DNA from: CAYMRB01 sp964392615
GTDB taxonomy: Bacteria > Planctomycetota > UBA8108
Assembly (NCBI GenBank): GCA_964392615.1
Contig: CAYMRB010000036.1
Location: 1 to 37,498 of the forward strand
Direction: 5' to 3'
Length of the DNA stretch: 37,498 bases
How positions within the stretch are numbered: the first letter of the stretch is position 1; each line of letters starts with the position of its first letter. Made by a program: the position numbers and the translations under genes. This document shows positions 1-6,478 of the stretch, one piece after another. Below the pieces are notes generated by a model. The model was not told where the DNA came from, made no database searches, and saw only the letters and a program-made list of their open reading frames with translations.

Positions 1-607
1 AATCGTCGGCGCCGTCGAGGGCCGGCGCGTCGATGCGGATCCAGGGGCGCCCCTTGGCGTCGTTCCACGCATCGGCCCCCGCACCCCCGGCCCACGCGGT
101 CAGCGCTTCGGTTGTCGGGCCGCCGACGAGTGCGGCGCCGCCCGGGCGAAGCGCACGGAGCACTTCGTCGCGTCGCAGCTTCTCGAGCGTCGTGTCGTCC
201 TTCGACGACGGCGGGATGGCGACAAGGTCGACCGTGCCGTCGGCGAACGGCAGGCGCGCGATGTCGCCGTGCTCGACGACGACGCGGTCGATGCCGTAGC
301 CGTAGTTCGCCGCGGCAGCGCGCATCGCGTCGGCGGCTTCACGGGTCGGGACTCGCACATACCACCGAAACTGGCTCACGATGCTCCACGCGGTGAGCAT
401 GTAGGCATCGGTTCCGATGAAGGCCGCGACACCGCGCCGCGTGGGAGCGCGTTTCAGTATGTCGAGTCCGGCAGCATCCAGATCCGCAGCGGCATCAGCG
501 CCGGAGTCCTGCGCGACCGCCGGCGACGCGAACGCGGCGAGCGAGATCGTCAGCAGAGCGACGGCGCGAACGAGGCATCGCGAGGTCGAATGTCGTCCCG
601 ACAGCAT
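1..607 (-). CDS. Secreted methyltransferase-domain / PQQ-propeller protein (5' part only)
   Basis: The gene starts at ATG 607 and runs off the left edge, giving the first 202 residues. A Shine-Dalgarno-like GAGAGGTAGG lies just upstream. Residues 1-32 form a signal peptide ending near AVAQD. About residues 75-165 look like the C-terminal half of a class I SAM-methyltransferase fold: RWYVRVPT, then VEHGDIARLPFADGTVDLV, then EVLRALRPGGAALVGG. The last visible stretch, ending PALDGADD, resembles the linker that in Planctomycetota leads into a PQQ-binding beta-propeller of the BamB type. The propeller itself lies outside the window, so that part is inferred. Substrate and activity are unknown; a SAM enzyme exported from the cytoplasm would be unusual, so the domain may be structural. 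Confidence is high that this is a gene and moderate on the architecture. Confidence 0.75.
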   Translation of the reverse strand, partial: MLSGRHSTSRCLVRAVALLTISLAAFASPAVAQDSGADAAADLDAAGLDILKRAPTRRGVAAFIGTDAYMLTAWSIVSQFRWYVRVPTREAADAMRAAAANYGYGIDRVVVEHGDIARLPFADGTVDLVAIPPSSKDDTTLEKLRRDEVLRALRPGGAALVGGPTTEALTAWAGGAGADAWNDAKGRPWIRIDAPALDGADD

Positions 608-971
608 GGTTCACCTACCTCTCTTTGCGACTGCGGTTCTCGAAGAAGCGGACGCCGTTCCCTTGCAAGCTCGAGCACGCGAGGTCGAGATCGCCCATGG
701 CGACCGCGGCGAAATCGCCCGAATCCATGCGGAGGGGGCACCTCGGCGAAGACGGGGTCGGCGGCCGGAGATCGGGGCGGGGCCGCGAGGGCGCACGCGA
801 GCGTCGCCAGGGCCCGCCTGGGCGCGAGCGCTGATCTCGGACGAATCGATGCGTCGGGGCGCGGTTGGTGCTACCATATGCGCCCCCTGTCTTGAAGCCG
901 GTTGTCGATGGAAACGTCATCAGCGGCACCGTGCGAAGGGAGATTTGGAAACCAGAGAGGTCAGCACGACG
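608..971. other. Intergenic region between divergent genes
   Basis: This 364-bp stretch separates the divergent methyltransferase/PQQ gene and the yecH-like gene. Open frames cross it on both strands, but they have arginine/serine-rich composition and no domain-like sequence, so I do not call a gene. It should hold both promoters. A TACCAT hexamer near 870-880 could be a -10 for the yecH-like gene, but no convincing -35 is visible. Confidence 0.5.
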
Positions 972-1211
972 ATGTCTGAGCCAGTGCACGGACACGAGGT
1001 CATCCGCATGATGATCGAATCCGGGGCGGTCTACACCAAGGAATCCTTGCGCGCCGCGATCGTCGAGAAGTACGGCGAGGACGTGCGGTTCTGCACATGC
1101 TCGGCCGAGGATCTCAGCCCGGACGAGCTCATCGCGTTCCTCGAATCGGTCGGCAAGTTGACGCCGGCGGAGGGAGGATTCCGCATGGAGGCCGCGGACA
1201 ACTGCATGTGA
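972..1211 (+). CDS. yecH: YecH family metal-binding protein (DUF2492)
   Basis: A 79-residue protein with the hallmarks of the YecH/DUF2492 family: an N-terminal VHGHEVIRMMIESG segment, a central RFCTCSAEDLSPDELI segment, and GFRM followed by a terminal cysteine (NCM). Cysteine and histidine residues in this family are thought to bind metal; the physiological role is not established. Length matches the family (about 80 aa). The start at ATG 972 is chosen because homologues begin just before the HGHE motif and an AGAGAGG ribosome-binding site sits about 11 bp upstream; the same frame is open far upstream but has no protein-like character. The gene appears monocistronic and is followed at once by a strong hairpin. 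Confidence 0.85.
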   Translation: MSEPVHGHEVIRMMIESGAVYTKESLRAAIVEKYGEDVRFCTCSAEDLSPDELIAFLESVGKLTPAEGGFRMEAADNCM

Positions 1212-1215
1212 TGTC

Positions 1216-1261
1216 GAGCTTCTGCTGCTCGGTGGCGGTCGCCGTCGAGCAGCAAGAACTC
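1216..1261 (+). terminator. Strong hairpin after the yecH-like gene
   Basis: Starting 5 bp after the stop codon, a 16-bp arm beginning GAGCTTCTGC pairs with an arm ending AGAACTC at 14 of 16 positions, around a loop of about 14 nt. No T-tract follows, so it is either a rho-independent-like terminator of the form common in GC-rich genomes or a transcript-end stabiliser. Confidence 0.45.
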
Positions 1262-1571
1262 GATCGTGGGCGGGGGAGAGCGGTTGACGCGGCGGGTGTC
1301 GAGGGCGGGGCCTTCCGGGGGGATTGTTGGGGCGATGGACTCCCGTCTCTCTCGTTGCGGTGGGTGGCGGCCTCCGCCTCGGGCTCGGGCTCGGGAGCTG
1401 ACGGGGCGTGTTGGGGCGACCTTCCTCGGTCGGACGCCGGCTCGCGGCGCTCGTCGTCGTCGCTCTTGCCTCGTCGACGTCTGCTCAGGAGAATGGCGTC
1501 GGGCGGTCGCGTCCGGTCGGGCTGCGCAGTCGTGTCCGGCGACTCTTCGTCGTCTTTGGAGGTCGTACGTC
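1262..1571. other. Intergenic leader, no gene recognised
   Basis: A GC-rich 310-bp stretch before the small membrane-protein gene. Frames are open in several registers but give only serine/arginine-rich, non-conserved-looking sequence. I see no repeat, tRNA or clear promoter. It presumably carries the promoter for the gene starting at 1572. Confidence 0.4.
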
Positions 1572-1910
1572 ATGTCAGAGTCTTCGCACGGAGCTGACGC
1601 CGAAGTTCCGCTCGCGCCGCGAGAGGAGGAGCGATTCGCCGCGCTCCTGGGCGAGGTGCAGAGCCTTCACGGCAAGTTCGATTGGGTCATGAGGGGGCTC
1701 GTGATCGCCACTGTCGTTGCCGCGCTGGTCGAAGCTCCGGTTTTGGCGTGGGGCTTCGGAGCGTTGTTCACGGTGTTTGTTCTGGGGGAGTTCATGCGCA
1801 TCGATCGGAGGATCGATGCGCTCGTCGAGCTTCTCGAGGCGCGCCGCGGGCGTCGACCTGATCGGCGAGATGATCCAGAGGCCGTCGCGAAGAGACCGCC
1901 AAGGGCATGA
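1572..1910 (+). CDS. Small membrane protein of unknown function
   Basis: A 112-residue protein not assigned to a family. Residues about 1-35 are charged and soluble. Residues about 40-75 are strongly hydrophobic (VMRGLVIATVVAALVEAPVL, then WGFGALFTVFVLGEF) and would form two short membrane helices or a hairpin. The tail (MRIDRRIDALVELLEARR) is amphipathic and coiled-coil-like, followed by a basic end. The start at ATG 1572 is the first methionine followed by this organisation. The 3' end lies only about 40 bp from the decayed attC that ends the minus-strand cassette array, and a minus-strand frame reads through it. The hydrophobic pattern on the plus strand argues that the plus-strand gene is the real one here. 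Confidence 0.55.
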   Translation: MSESSHGADAEVPLAPREEERFAALLGEVQSLHGKFDWVMRGLVIATVVAALVEAPVLAWGFGALFTVFVLGEFMRIDRRIDALVELLEARRGRRPDRRDDPEAVAKRPPRA

Positions 1911-2404
1911 GGAATGAGGAATCCTGGGCGATCCCGGTCGAGCTCGCACTCGAACAAGCCGGCGCCGCGGGCGTCCGTTTGCGGCGGCTGCCTGTACGTG
2001 CTCAGAGCGAGCGATTCGGACCGCGCGGAGTCGTCCACGAGAGACTGCACCGCCGCCACGGGGACCGCGAGGCCTTGCGCGTCGCAGAGCGCTTGAACGA
2101 ACAACCGCTTGAGTTCCTGCGCGTGCCGGTGCGCACGCTTTCGAGGGGTCTTGGTCTTGAGGTGATCAGCCTGTGCGAGATGGCTACACCAGGAACAGAA
2201 GCAACCGCACGAGGACTTCAAGACCGTGCCGGGATTCTCACGGAGTCCGAACGACGTCGTGAGATAGGAAGCAAACAGGTTCGCAAACTTCGACAGTTGT
2301 CCCTCTTCGGGACGCGCGTCCACAGGGATGTTCTGAATGTGGCGGCCGATCCACTCACGGTGAATCAGGAAAGGCCCGCCGGGAGGTCGAACTGCAGAAA
2401 GCAA
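1667..2404 (-). CDS. Cassette-borne protein with CxCxxC motif, 3' end reading through a dead attC
   Basis: Not assigned to a named family. The protein-like part runs from about 2404 to about 1995 and includes FLIHREWIGRHIQNIP, SKFANLFASYL, a cysteine cluster CGCFCSWC, and a basic helix (RKRAHRHAQELKRLFVQAL). The cysteine cluster could bind a metal. The start is uncertain: TTG 2404 is the earliest plausible codon after the preceding gene, and GTG about 60 bp further in is an alternative. The usual stop inside the attC R'' core is missing, so the frame continues through the attC relic and antisense to the small membrane-protein gene until 1667. That tail is serine/arginine-rich and probably not meaningful. 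No attC separates this gene from the lipoprotein gene upstream, so they may share a cassette or the site has been lost. Confidence 0.5.
   Translation of the reverse strand: MLSAVRPPGGPFLIHREWIGRHIQNIPVDARPEEGQLSKFANLFASYLTTSFGLRENPGTVLKSSCGCFCSWCSHLAQADHLKTKTPRKRAHRHAQELKRLFVQALCDAQGLAVPVAAVQSLVDDSARSESLALSTYRQPPQTDARGAGLFECELDRDRPGFLIPHALGGLFATASGSSRRSGRRPRRASRSSTSASILRSMRMNSPRTNTVNNAPKPHAKTGASTSAATTVAITSPLMTQSNLP
1951..2000 (-). other. Truncated attC relic at the distal end of the array
   Basis: This stretch aligns with the R''/L'' arm of the clear attC at 7066-7204: both share an uninterrupted GGCGTCCGTTTGC block with CCGGCGC on one side and a GCCTG-like block on the other. The rest of the site (centre, L', R') is missing. 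The R'' core equivalent (GTACGTG on plus, 1994-2000) has lost the TAA that normally ends the preceding cassette gene. Confidence 0.6.
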
Positions 2405-2436
2405 GGGCCGTGGCTCATTCGTTTTCGGGCGCGGGG

Positions 2437-3237
2437 CTACTCGGCTTCGAGAGCCTCGGCGTCTCGGATCAACTGCGCCCACTCGCGGCGCAGTTCTTCC
2501 GAGCCTGCGACAGCGTAAAATCGCCGCAACTCGGCGAGGGCTTCACGGCGCCGGTCGAGGTGGTAAAGCGTGTGGAAGTGAACACCAGCGGCGAGCACGG
2601 ATCGCGGTGCGAGCTCCGTAGCCTTCTTCGTGTAATCGAGCGCTTCGAAGAGTCGACCTTCGTTGAAGAGAAAGCCGCCCAGCATGCCATGGCTGAGTGC
2701 TTCGTGGGGGTATCTGGCGACGAGGTCCTGAAGCACCGAGATCGCGTCTGCTCGTTTTCCGGCGTGCCAGAGATCGCGTGCAGCCTGGAATTCGGCTTCA
2801 AAGGGCTGGAACCTGGCAACAGAGGATTGGGATTCGGCATCAGAGAGCTGGAATTCGGCATCAAAGGACTTCGACGTCGGCGGGCCTCCCCCTCTGCCAT
2901 GTGCTTCGGGGCGACCGGCGATCTGCTGAAGGAACGTCAGAGGCAGAAGGACGGAGTCAGCAGCGAGATCGAAGGGAAGACAGAAGATCAAGGGGAGATC
3001 GCCAGCACGTCCCCTGAGCGGGAAATAGTAATATGGGCTCAACCAGCATATGTCAGACACCGTACCACCGTATATCCACCACGCGCCACCCACCGGAGAC
3101 ATCTGTTGCCCCGGTTCTCGTCCGCTCCAGTAGTCCATCTGGTTGATCATCGTTCCAAGGCAACCAGAACACGTCGCCAGAACGATGATCAAGAGCGCAG
3201 CTCGGCAAAGGGAGGGGAGCTCTCTCGGTCTCACCAT
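2437..3237 (-). CDS. YceK-like lipoprotein with C-terminal TPR-like repeats
   Basis: A 266-residue predicted outer-membrane or periplasmic lipoprotein. Residues 1-26 form a lipoprotein signal ending CSGC. Residues about 27-110 resemble the YceK/DUF1375 small lipoproteins: WWIYGGTVSDI, then a DLPLIFCLPFDLAADSVLLP segment. Residues about 118-150 are four copies of a 7-residue repeat encoded by 21-bp tandem DNA repeats. Residues about 150-260 look like helical tetratricopeptide repeats (FQAARDLWHAGKRADAISVL, then GFLFNEGRLFEALDY). The start at ATG 3237 has an AAGAAGGA ribosome-binding site. The other YceK-like lipoprotein of the array (5112-6155) shares the N-terminal half but carries a different C-terminus. 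Function is unknown; the TPR part suggests protein-protein contact. Confidence 0.75.
   Translation of the reverse strand: MVRPRELPSLCRAALLIIVLATCSGCLGTMINQMDYWSGREPGQQMSPVGGAWWIYGGTVSDICWLSPYYYFPLRGRAGDLPLIFCLPFDLAADSVLLPLTFLQQIAGRPEAHGRGGGPPTSKSFDAEFQLSDAESQSSVARFQPFEAEFQAARDLWHAGKRADAISVLQDLVARYPHEALSHGMLGGFLFNEGRLFEALDYTKKATELAPRSVLAAGVHFHTLYHLDRRREALAELRRFYAVAGSEELRREWAQLIRDAEALEAE
2786..2869. repeat. 21-bp tandem repeat, four copies, in frame
   Basis: Four adjacent 21-bp units (2786-2806, 2807-2827, 2828-2848, 2849-2869), each starting TGG(A/G)A or TGGGA and carrying a TTCGGC-like core in three of them. They encode a heptad linker (FDAEFQL-like) between the YceK-like and TPR-like parts of the lipoprotein. 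The length keeps frame, so copy-number change would alter linker length without breaking the gene. Confidence 0.75.
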
Positions 3238-3299
3238 GGGCCATCCTTCTTGGCTTGAGACGCGAACACGGCCTCACGACTTCAGGCGAGCTTCGTCGA

Positions 3300-3773
3300 T
3301 CAACTCGCCGCTGAAGGAATGTTGGCAGCGTAGCACGTGAATGGACAGCTAGAAAGCACGGCCACGGCGCCCGCAAGCCTGCGCTGCTCGCGTGGGTGCA
3401 ACGGTAGATCTTCGTCGATACGTTGTGCCAGAAACTCCCGGAACTTCTCGGCTGACGGATTCAGTTCGCAGGCCGACGCGTACCATTCGCGCAGCGCTTG
3501 GCGGAATGGTGGTGAAACAAGACGATCGACAAGTGTGGTCACGCGCGCCGTAGTCGGTGGAAGATCACCGTCGTGATCGATGTACCGGAAGTAGGCGTAT
3601 GCGTCCAAGACGAGGAACACGGCCAGCTGCCCCTCGGACTTGGGGCGCATCGTCTCGGCGGTCTTCCGCGTCCTCGCGACGTACGCATCGAGTTCGTCGT
3701 CGCCGAACGTGACGTCAAGATCGCCGAGGTCCAAGATTCCTCCACGGACAGTGAAGAAGCAAGACCGTACCAT
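3300..3773 (-). CDS. Cassette-borne protein of unknown function
   Basis: A 157-residue soluble protein, not recognised. It begins MVRSCFFTVRGGIL about 17 bp after the R' core of the attC at 3790-3920, a typical cassette position. The body is acidic and helical (FGDDELDAYVARTRKTAETM, then GQLAVFLVLDAYAYFRYIDH). The last 25 or so residues, from about RRLAGAVAVL onward, are encoded by a decayed attC, so the native stop was lost and the protein now ends with translated recombination-site sequence. The native protein was therefore probably about 130 residues. Confidence 0.6.
   Translation of the reverse strand: MVRSCFFTVRGGILDLGDLDVTFGDDELDAYVARTRKTAETMRPKSEGQLAVFLVLDAYAYFRYIDHDGDLPPTTARVTTLVDRLVSPPFRQALREWYASACELNPSAEKFREFLAQRIDEDLPLHPREQRRLAGAVAVLSSCPFTCYAANIPSAAS
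3302..3400 (-). other. Degenerate attC site
   Basis: The centre matches the other attC sites: GCCGCTGAAGGAATG, GCAGCGTAGCACGTGAA and GGCCACGGCGCCCGC all have close counterparts in the sites at 7066-7204 and 7883-8021. The outer L'/R' arm is largely missing, apparently by a short deletion between the two GCCGCTGA-like copies, and the R'' core is not recognisable. It is probably inactive as a recombination site. Confidence 0.6.
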
Positions 3774-3789
3774 GCCCGGCGGACCTGCC

Positions 3790-3920
3790 ACCGAACCGAG
3801 GTGCTCAACGGCGTCCAGCGCCGCAGGAGAAACTTGTGGCAGAACCGCCACAGGTTTTCGAGCGGGAGACGCACGGCTCTGCCCGGCGCTGCTGGCGCAC
3901 TTCTGTAGCGGCTTATTCGG
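3790..3920 (-). other. attC recombination site (variant core)
   Basis: On the minus strand the R'' core is ACCGAAT (3914-3920) and R' is GTTCGGT (3790-3796), which are complementary at six of seven positions. The L'' arm GCCGCTACAG and the L' arm GCCGTTGAGC follow the pattern of the other sites. The stop codon TAA of the preceding gene overlaps the R'' core. The core departs from the usual GTTRRRY but matches the variant core seen at 6317-6450. Confidence 0.65.
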
Positions 3921-4155
3921 TCGCGGTTACTGGCGCGGCTGGGAGCTCGCGGATGAGCAACCTGGGACCGCCCTCGTGGGGGTAGAGAAATACCTGCCCG
4001 CTGGCTGTGACCGAGTAGCGGCCGGGAAGACAGAATGGCTCAGGCTCCACGACCGAGCATTCCCAGGAGTCGTCGGCGAGTTCCGGGTGTAGATCGGCCG
4101 CGACGTCGTGTAGGTCGGTACCATCAACGTAGGCGTACAGGACGTGGCGGGCCAT
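3913..4155 (-). CDS. Small cassette-borne protein of unknown function
   Basis: An 80-residue protein beginning MARHVLYAYVDGTDLHDVAA, a start that I associate with a small-protein group frequent in integron cassettes; that link is from memory and not verified. The second half (CLPGRYSVTASGQVFLYPHE, then RLLIRELPAAP) looks like beta strands, and there are no membrane or signal segments. The stop TAA lies within the R'' core of the downstream attC. A purine-rich GAGGGGAG sits about 15 bp before the ATG. The larger open frame that extends upstream to 4797 is only an antisense-type extension and is not used. Confidence 0.6.
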   Translation of the reverse strand: MARHVLYAYVDGTDLHDVAADLHPELADDSWECSVVEPEPFCLPGRYSVTASGQVFLYPHEGGPRLLIRELPAAPVTATE

Positions 4156-4185
4156 TGGTAAGCGTACTACTCCCCTCGGCCATCC

Positions 4186-4301
4186 CCATCGACAGTGGCG
4201 GGGGTCGTGATGCATCCTGACGCCGCCGAAAGCGCTCGGCCGAGGACGAACCGCCGCCGTCCGCTCGCCGTTATCTGGTCCAGCCACAGGTATGTCGATG
4301 G
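4186..4301 (-). other. attC-like imperfect palindrome without canonical cores
   Basis: CCATCGACA at 4186-4194 is the exact reverse complement of TGTCGATGG at 4293-4301. A further GTGGC/GCCAC pair lies inside, with a 5-nt bulge on one side. The spacing (116 bp) and position, between the stop of one cassette gene and the start of the next, are those of an attC. TGTCGATGG resembles the variant core GTTCGGTGG with compensating changes on both arms, but the AAC/GTT crossover triplet is not preserved. Confidence 0.45.
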
Positions 4302-4316
4302 AACGGGATCGAGCCG

Positions 4317-4757
4317 TCAGGGCCCGATGACCGGAACGGCCACCGTCTTCTCCCAGATCCTGGATCCGCTCTCGGTGATTGTCGCGTTCACGACCGCTTG
4401 CACTGGCTGCCCCGCGCCTCCGACGATCGCTTCGACCCTGAGGCCGTTCGGGGGGAGATCCGGTTGCCCTTCGATCCCGCGGCCCTCGCCAAAGACGAGG
4501 CACGACTTCTTCCCCCGCTCGCTGACGATAACCGGTCTGGCGATCGTCTGAGCCGATCCGCCCGAACCGACACGGAGGATCGTGACGTCCACACGGTAGA
4601 ACGGCCCTTCTTCCGTTTGGCCCTCCTTGAGTTCCTCTGAAGAGACCTCGTAGGCGTCGACATCGAGGTAGTAGCTCACCTCCGAATCGTCCCCCGGCGA
4701 AGGACAACGGCAGCCCGCCGCCGCCAGGAAGCCGAGAATCACTACCGTCGTTCTCAT
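4317..4757 (-). CDS. Cassette-borne lipoprotein of unknown function
   Basis: A 146-residue lipoprotein. The start at ATG 4757 is fixed by a near-perfect GGAGGTGG ribosome-binding site about 7 bp upstream, although the frame is open further. Residues 1-16 form a very short signal with lipobox LAAAGC. The mature part is beta-rich (SEVSYYLDVDAYEVSSEELK, FYRVDVTILRVGSG, ARPVIVSERGKKSCLVFGEG) and ends VVNATITESGSRIWEKTVAV, giving the impression of an immunoglobulin-like or secretin-N-like sandwich, but no family is recognised. It is preceded by a clear attC (4879-5018) and followed by a non-canonical palindrome at the expected attC position. A periplasmic location is inferred. Confidence 0.7.
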   Translation of the reverse strand: MRTTVVILGFLAAAGCRCPSPGDDSEVSYYLDVDAYEVSSEELKEGQTEEGPFYRVDVTILRVGSGGSAQTIARPVIVSERGKKSCLVFGEGRGIEGQPDLPPNGLRVEAIVGGAGQPVQAVVNATITESGSRIWEKTVAVPVIGP

Positions 4758-4878
4758 CGAATCCACCTCCTTCTGGTCCGCCCCCAGTCTGCGCCAATCC
4801 GCCTGCATCATCCCCTCTACGACATCCGACGCAACCGGAAAGCGACGCCGTAGGGCCAGAAGGCCATTGTGCCGAGTG

Positions 4879-5018
4879 GCATGACGAGTGAGCTCAGCGG
4901 CGCCCAGCGCCGCCAAAAGAACGCGGGAAGCGTAGCATGCGCTCGAGCGAGCCGGAAGCCCGACCACGGCGCCCGTGTCGCCAGCGCTGTGGTGTCCGCT
5001 TGCAGCGGCTGGCTCGGT
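4879..5018 (-). other. attC recombination site
   Basis: A 140-bp site. Minus-strand R'' is ACCGAGC (5012-5018), L'' is GCTGCAAGCGGAC, L' is GCCGCTGAGC, and R' is GTCATGC (4879-4885). One extra base is unpaired in the L arm, as expected for strand choice by IntI. The centre (AGCGTAGCATGCG, then GAAGCCCGACCACGG) matches the sites at 7066-7204 and 7883-8021. The R core is degenerate (GTC in place of GTT). Confidence 0.8.
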
Positions 5019-5111
5019 GGTCGAATGAGAGCGACGTGCGCCCTGCTGAGCGACTCCCGCCGTCTCGGTTCAGAGGCGAGAGCGGTTGGTCGACCGCTTC
5101 GGTGCGCACTC

Positions 5112-6155
5112 CTATTCCCGACGACCGTCGGAATAGTGAAAATGTGGAAGCCGAGGGGAGAAGTCCGCAATGCAATCAGGGCTACGTTCCCGATCCGACT
5201 TCGGCACAAACACCGAAACGGCGAGCGCGTGATCGTAGGCACCGGCGCCCAGCGGGAACTCGGAAAGCGTTCCGGACAGGCGGTGGCGTGAGATCCATGC
5301 CTCGGCCTGCGACTGGGAGGTGAAGACGCCGGACGGTAGCCGACTGCCCTCTCCGTTGAATACCCAGACGGTCACGAGCTGACCGTCGTTTGAATTCGCT
5401 TCCGACTTCTCGGGAAAATCATGACTCCAGCGAGGAAAACGATAGTCCGCATCGAGTCCGTCACCATCCTCGGCGCCATCCTTCCCCAGGCAAACAACGT
5501 AGATCCCATCTTCCCATTCCGCCAACTCGACCAACAAGTAGTCGCGTCCCCAAGGATCCTTGGGAACTTCCGGCCATGGTACGCCGTCTCGAGTTGTCGT
5601 GGTGCGCATGTGTTCCTTCAACTCTGCCAGGCTCTTCGGCCAGCGGCCGTTCGATTCCCGATATCGAGCCGCAGCCTGGAAGATCGCGGTCATGTTCTTG
5701 AGTACTCGGCCCCGCATCGGTCGCGGGTACGGGCAGGTCCCGAACCAGGACCTCATGATCTTCCACCTCCGGTCCTGGCTCTCGGTTCCGCCGTCGGCAG
5801 ACTCGCCAGCAGACCGGTACGGCTCATCCTCCGACTCGCCAGGGCGACCGACGATCTGCTGAATGATCGTCAAAGGGAGAAGGAGCGTGTCGGCAGAGAA
5901 GCTCAAGGGAAGATCGAAAATGAGAAGCATCGTAAGCGGCTGAGGAGCGAACGAACTCACATCACTCACGACGCCGCCATAGATCCACCAGACGTCACCC
6001 AACCGCGTTAGCGTCTGCCATCGTCCTGCGGAGCTGTTCCAGACCCAATCTCCCTCCCAGTAGTCGCGTTGATTCGATACCGTCCCGCAGCCGGAACACG
6101 TGCCCAGGACGACGACCAGGAGCGCAGATTGGCAATGGCAGGTGAGTCGCTTCAT
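5112..6155 (-). CDS. Three-module cassette lipoprotein: YceK-like, GspG-like, and a VWVF-type C-terminal module
   Basis: A 347-residue predicted lipoprotein. Residues 1-23 form a lipoprotein signal ending CSGC. Residues about 24-105 are YceK/DUF1375-like (DVWWIYGGVVSDVSS, then LIFDLPLSFSADTLLLPLT). Residues about 145-240 resemble the C-terminal domain of type II secretion pseudopilin GspG (FQAAARYRESNGRWPKSLAE, then KDPWGRDYLLV, then GKDGAEDGDGLDADY, the calcium-loop region). Residues about 253-340 (VTVWVFNGEGSRLPSGVFTS, AEAWISRHRLSGTL) resemble a small stand-alone cassette family that I recall as DUF7710. The start at ATG 6155 is chosen for the signal peptide; the frame is open to 6410 through the upstream attC. 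One cassette carrying three modules is unusual and suggests past fusion. Function is unknown. Confidence 0.75.
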   Translation of the reverse strand: MKRLTCHCQSALLVVVLGTCSGCGTVSNQRDYWEGDWVWNSSAGRWQTLTRLGDVWWIYGGVVSDVSSFAPQPLTMLLIFDLPLSFSADTLLLPLTIIQQIVGRPGESEDEPYRSAGESADGGTESQDRRWKIMRSWFGTCPYPRPMRGRVLKNMTAIFQAAARYRESNGRWPKSLAELKEHMRTTTTRDGVPWPEVPKDPWGRDYLLVELAEWEDGIYVVCLGKDGAEDGDGLDADYRFPRWSHDFPEKSEANSNDGQLVTVWVFNGEGSRLPSGVFTSQSQAEAWISRHRLSGTLSEFPLGAGAYDHALAVSVFVPKSDRERSPDCIADFSPRLPHFHYSDGRRE

Positions 6156-6316
6156 TCTCACGGCTGACCACCATCCGGGCTGAAGGAAGGAGAACGGCAT
6201 CGTACATTCGGTGACTTCGCCGATCCACCGCTGACGAACGACTCGGAGGCTCGCTATTGAGAGGTTGCCGTCATCGGCCTTCAACGCAGTGGACTGGCCT
6301 GCGGAGGGATCGAGCC

Positions 6317-6450
6317 ACCGAACGAGGAAGCTCAGCGGCGCCCGGGACGCCCCGGGACGCGTGTTCAACATACGACGCCGCGACCGACTGCCCAAGCCGC
6401 GTTCCAACAACTAGCCACTCCCGGGCGGCTGCTGCAGCGGTTGGTTCGGT
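6317..6450 (-). other. attC recombination site with perfectly paired variant core
   Basis: A 134-bp site whose outer arms are perfectly complementary over ten bases: CCACCGAAC and GTTCGGTGG plus one flanking pair. R'' is ACCGAAC (6444-6450) and R' is GTTCGGT (6317-6323). The inner arms are AGCTCAGCGGC and GCTGCAGCAGC with one extra base, followed by a complementary GCCCGGGA pair. The centre is more diverged than in the neighbouring sites. The stem is well preserved, so of all sites here this is among those most likely to be functional. Confidence 0.8.
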
Positions 6451-6478
6451 GGCGAGGACTCGTGTGTTGCTCCCGAAC

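Noticed and set aside
269..895. Plus-strand frame over the start of the methyltransferase/PQQ gene and intergenic region
   Set aside because: The opposite strand carries a signal peptide and methyltransferase-like motifs; this frame gives only Arg/Gly/Ser-rich sequence.
4317..4967. Longer version of the 146-residue lipoprotein
   Set aside because: The extension runs through the attC at 4879-5018, and a strong ribosome-binding site with a lipoprotein signal fixes the inner start.
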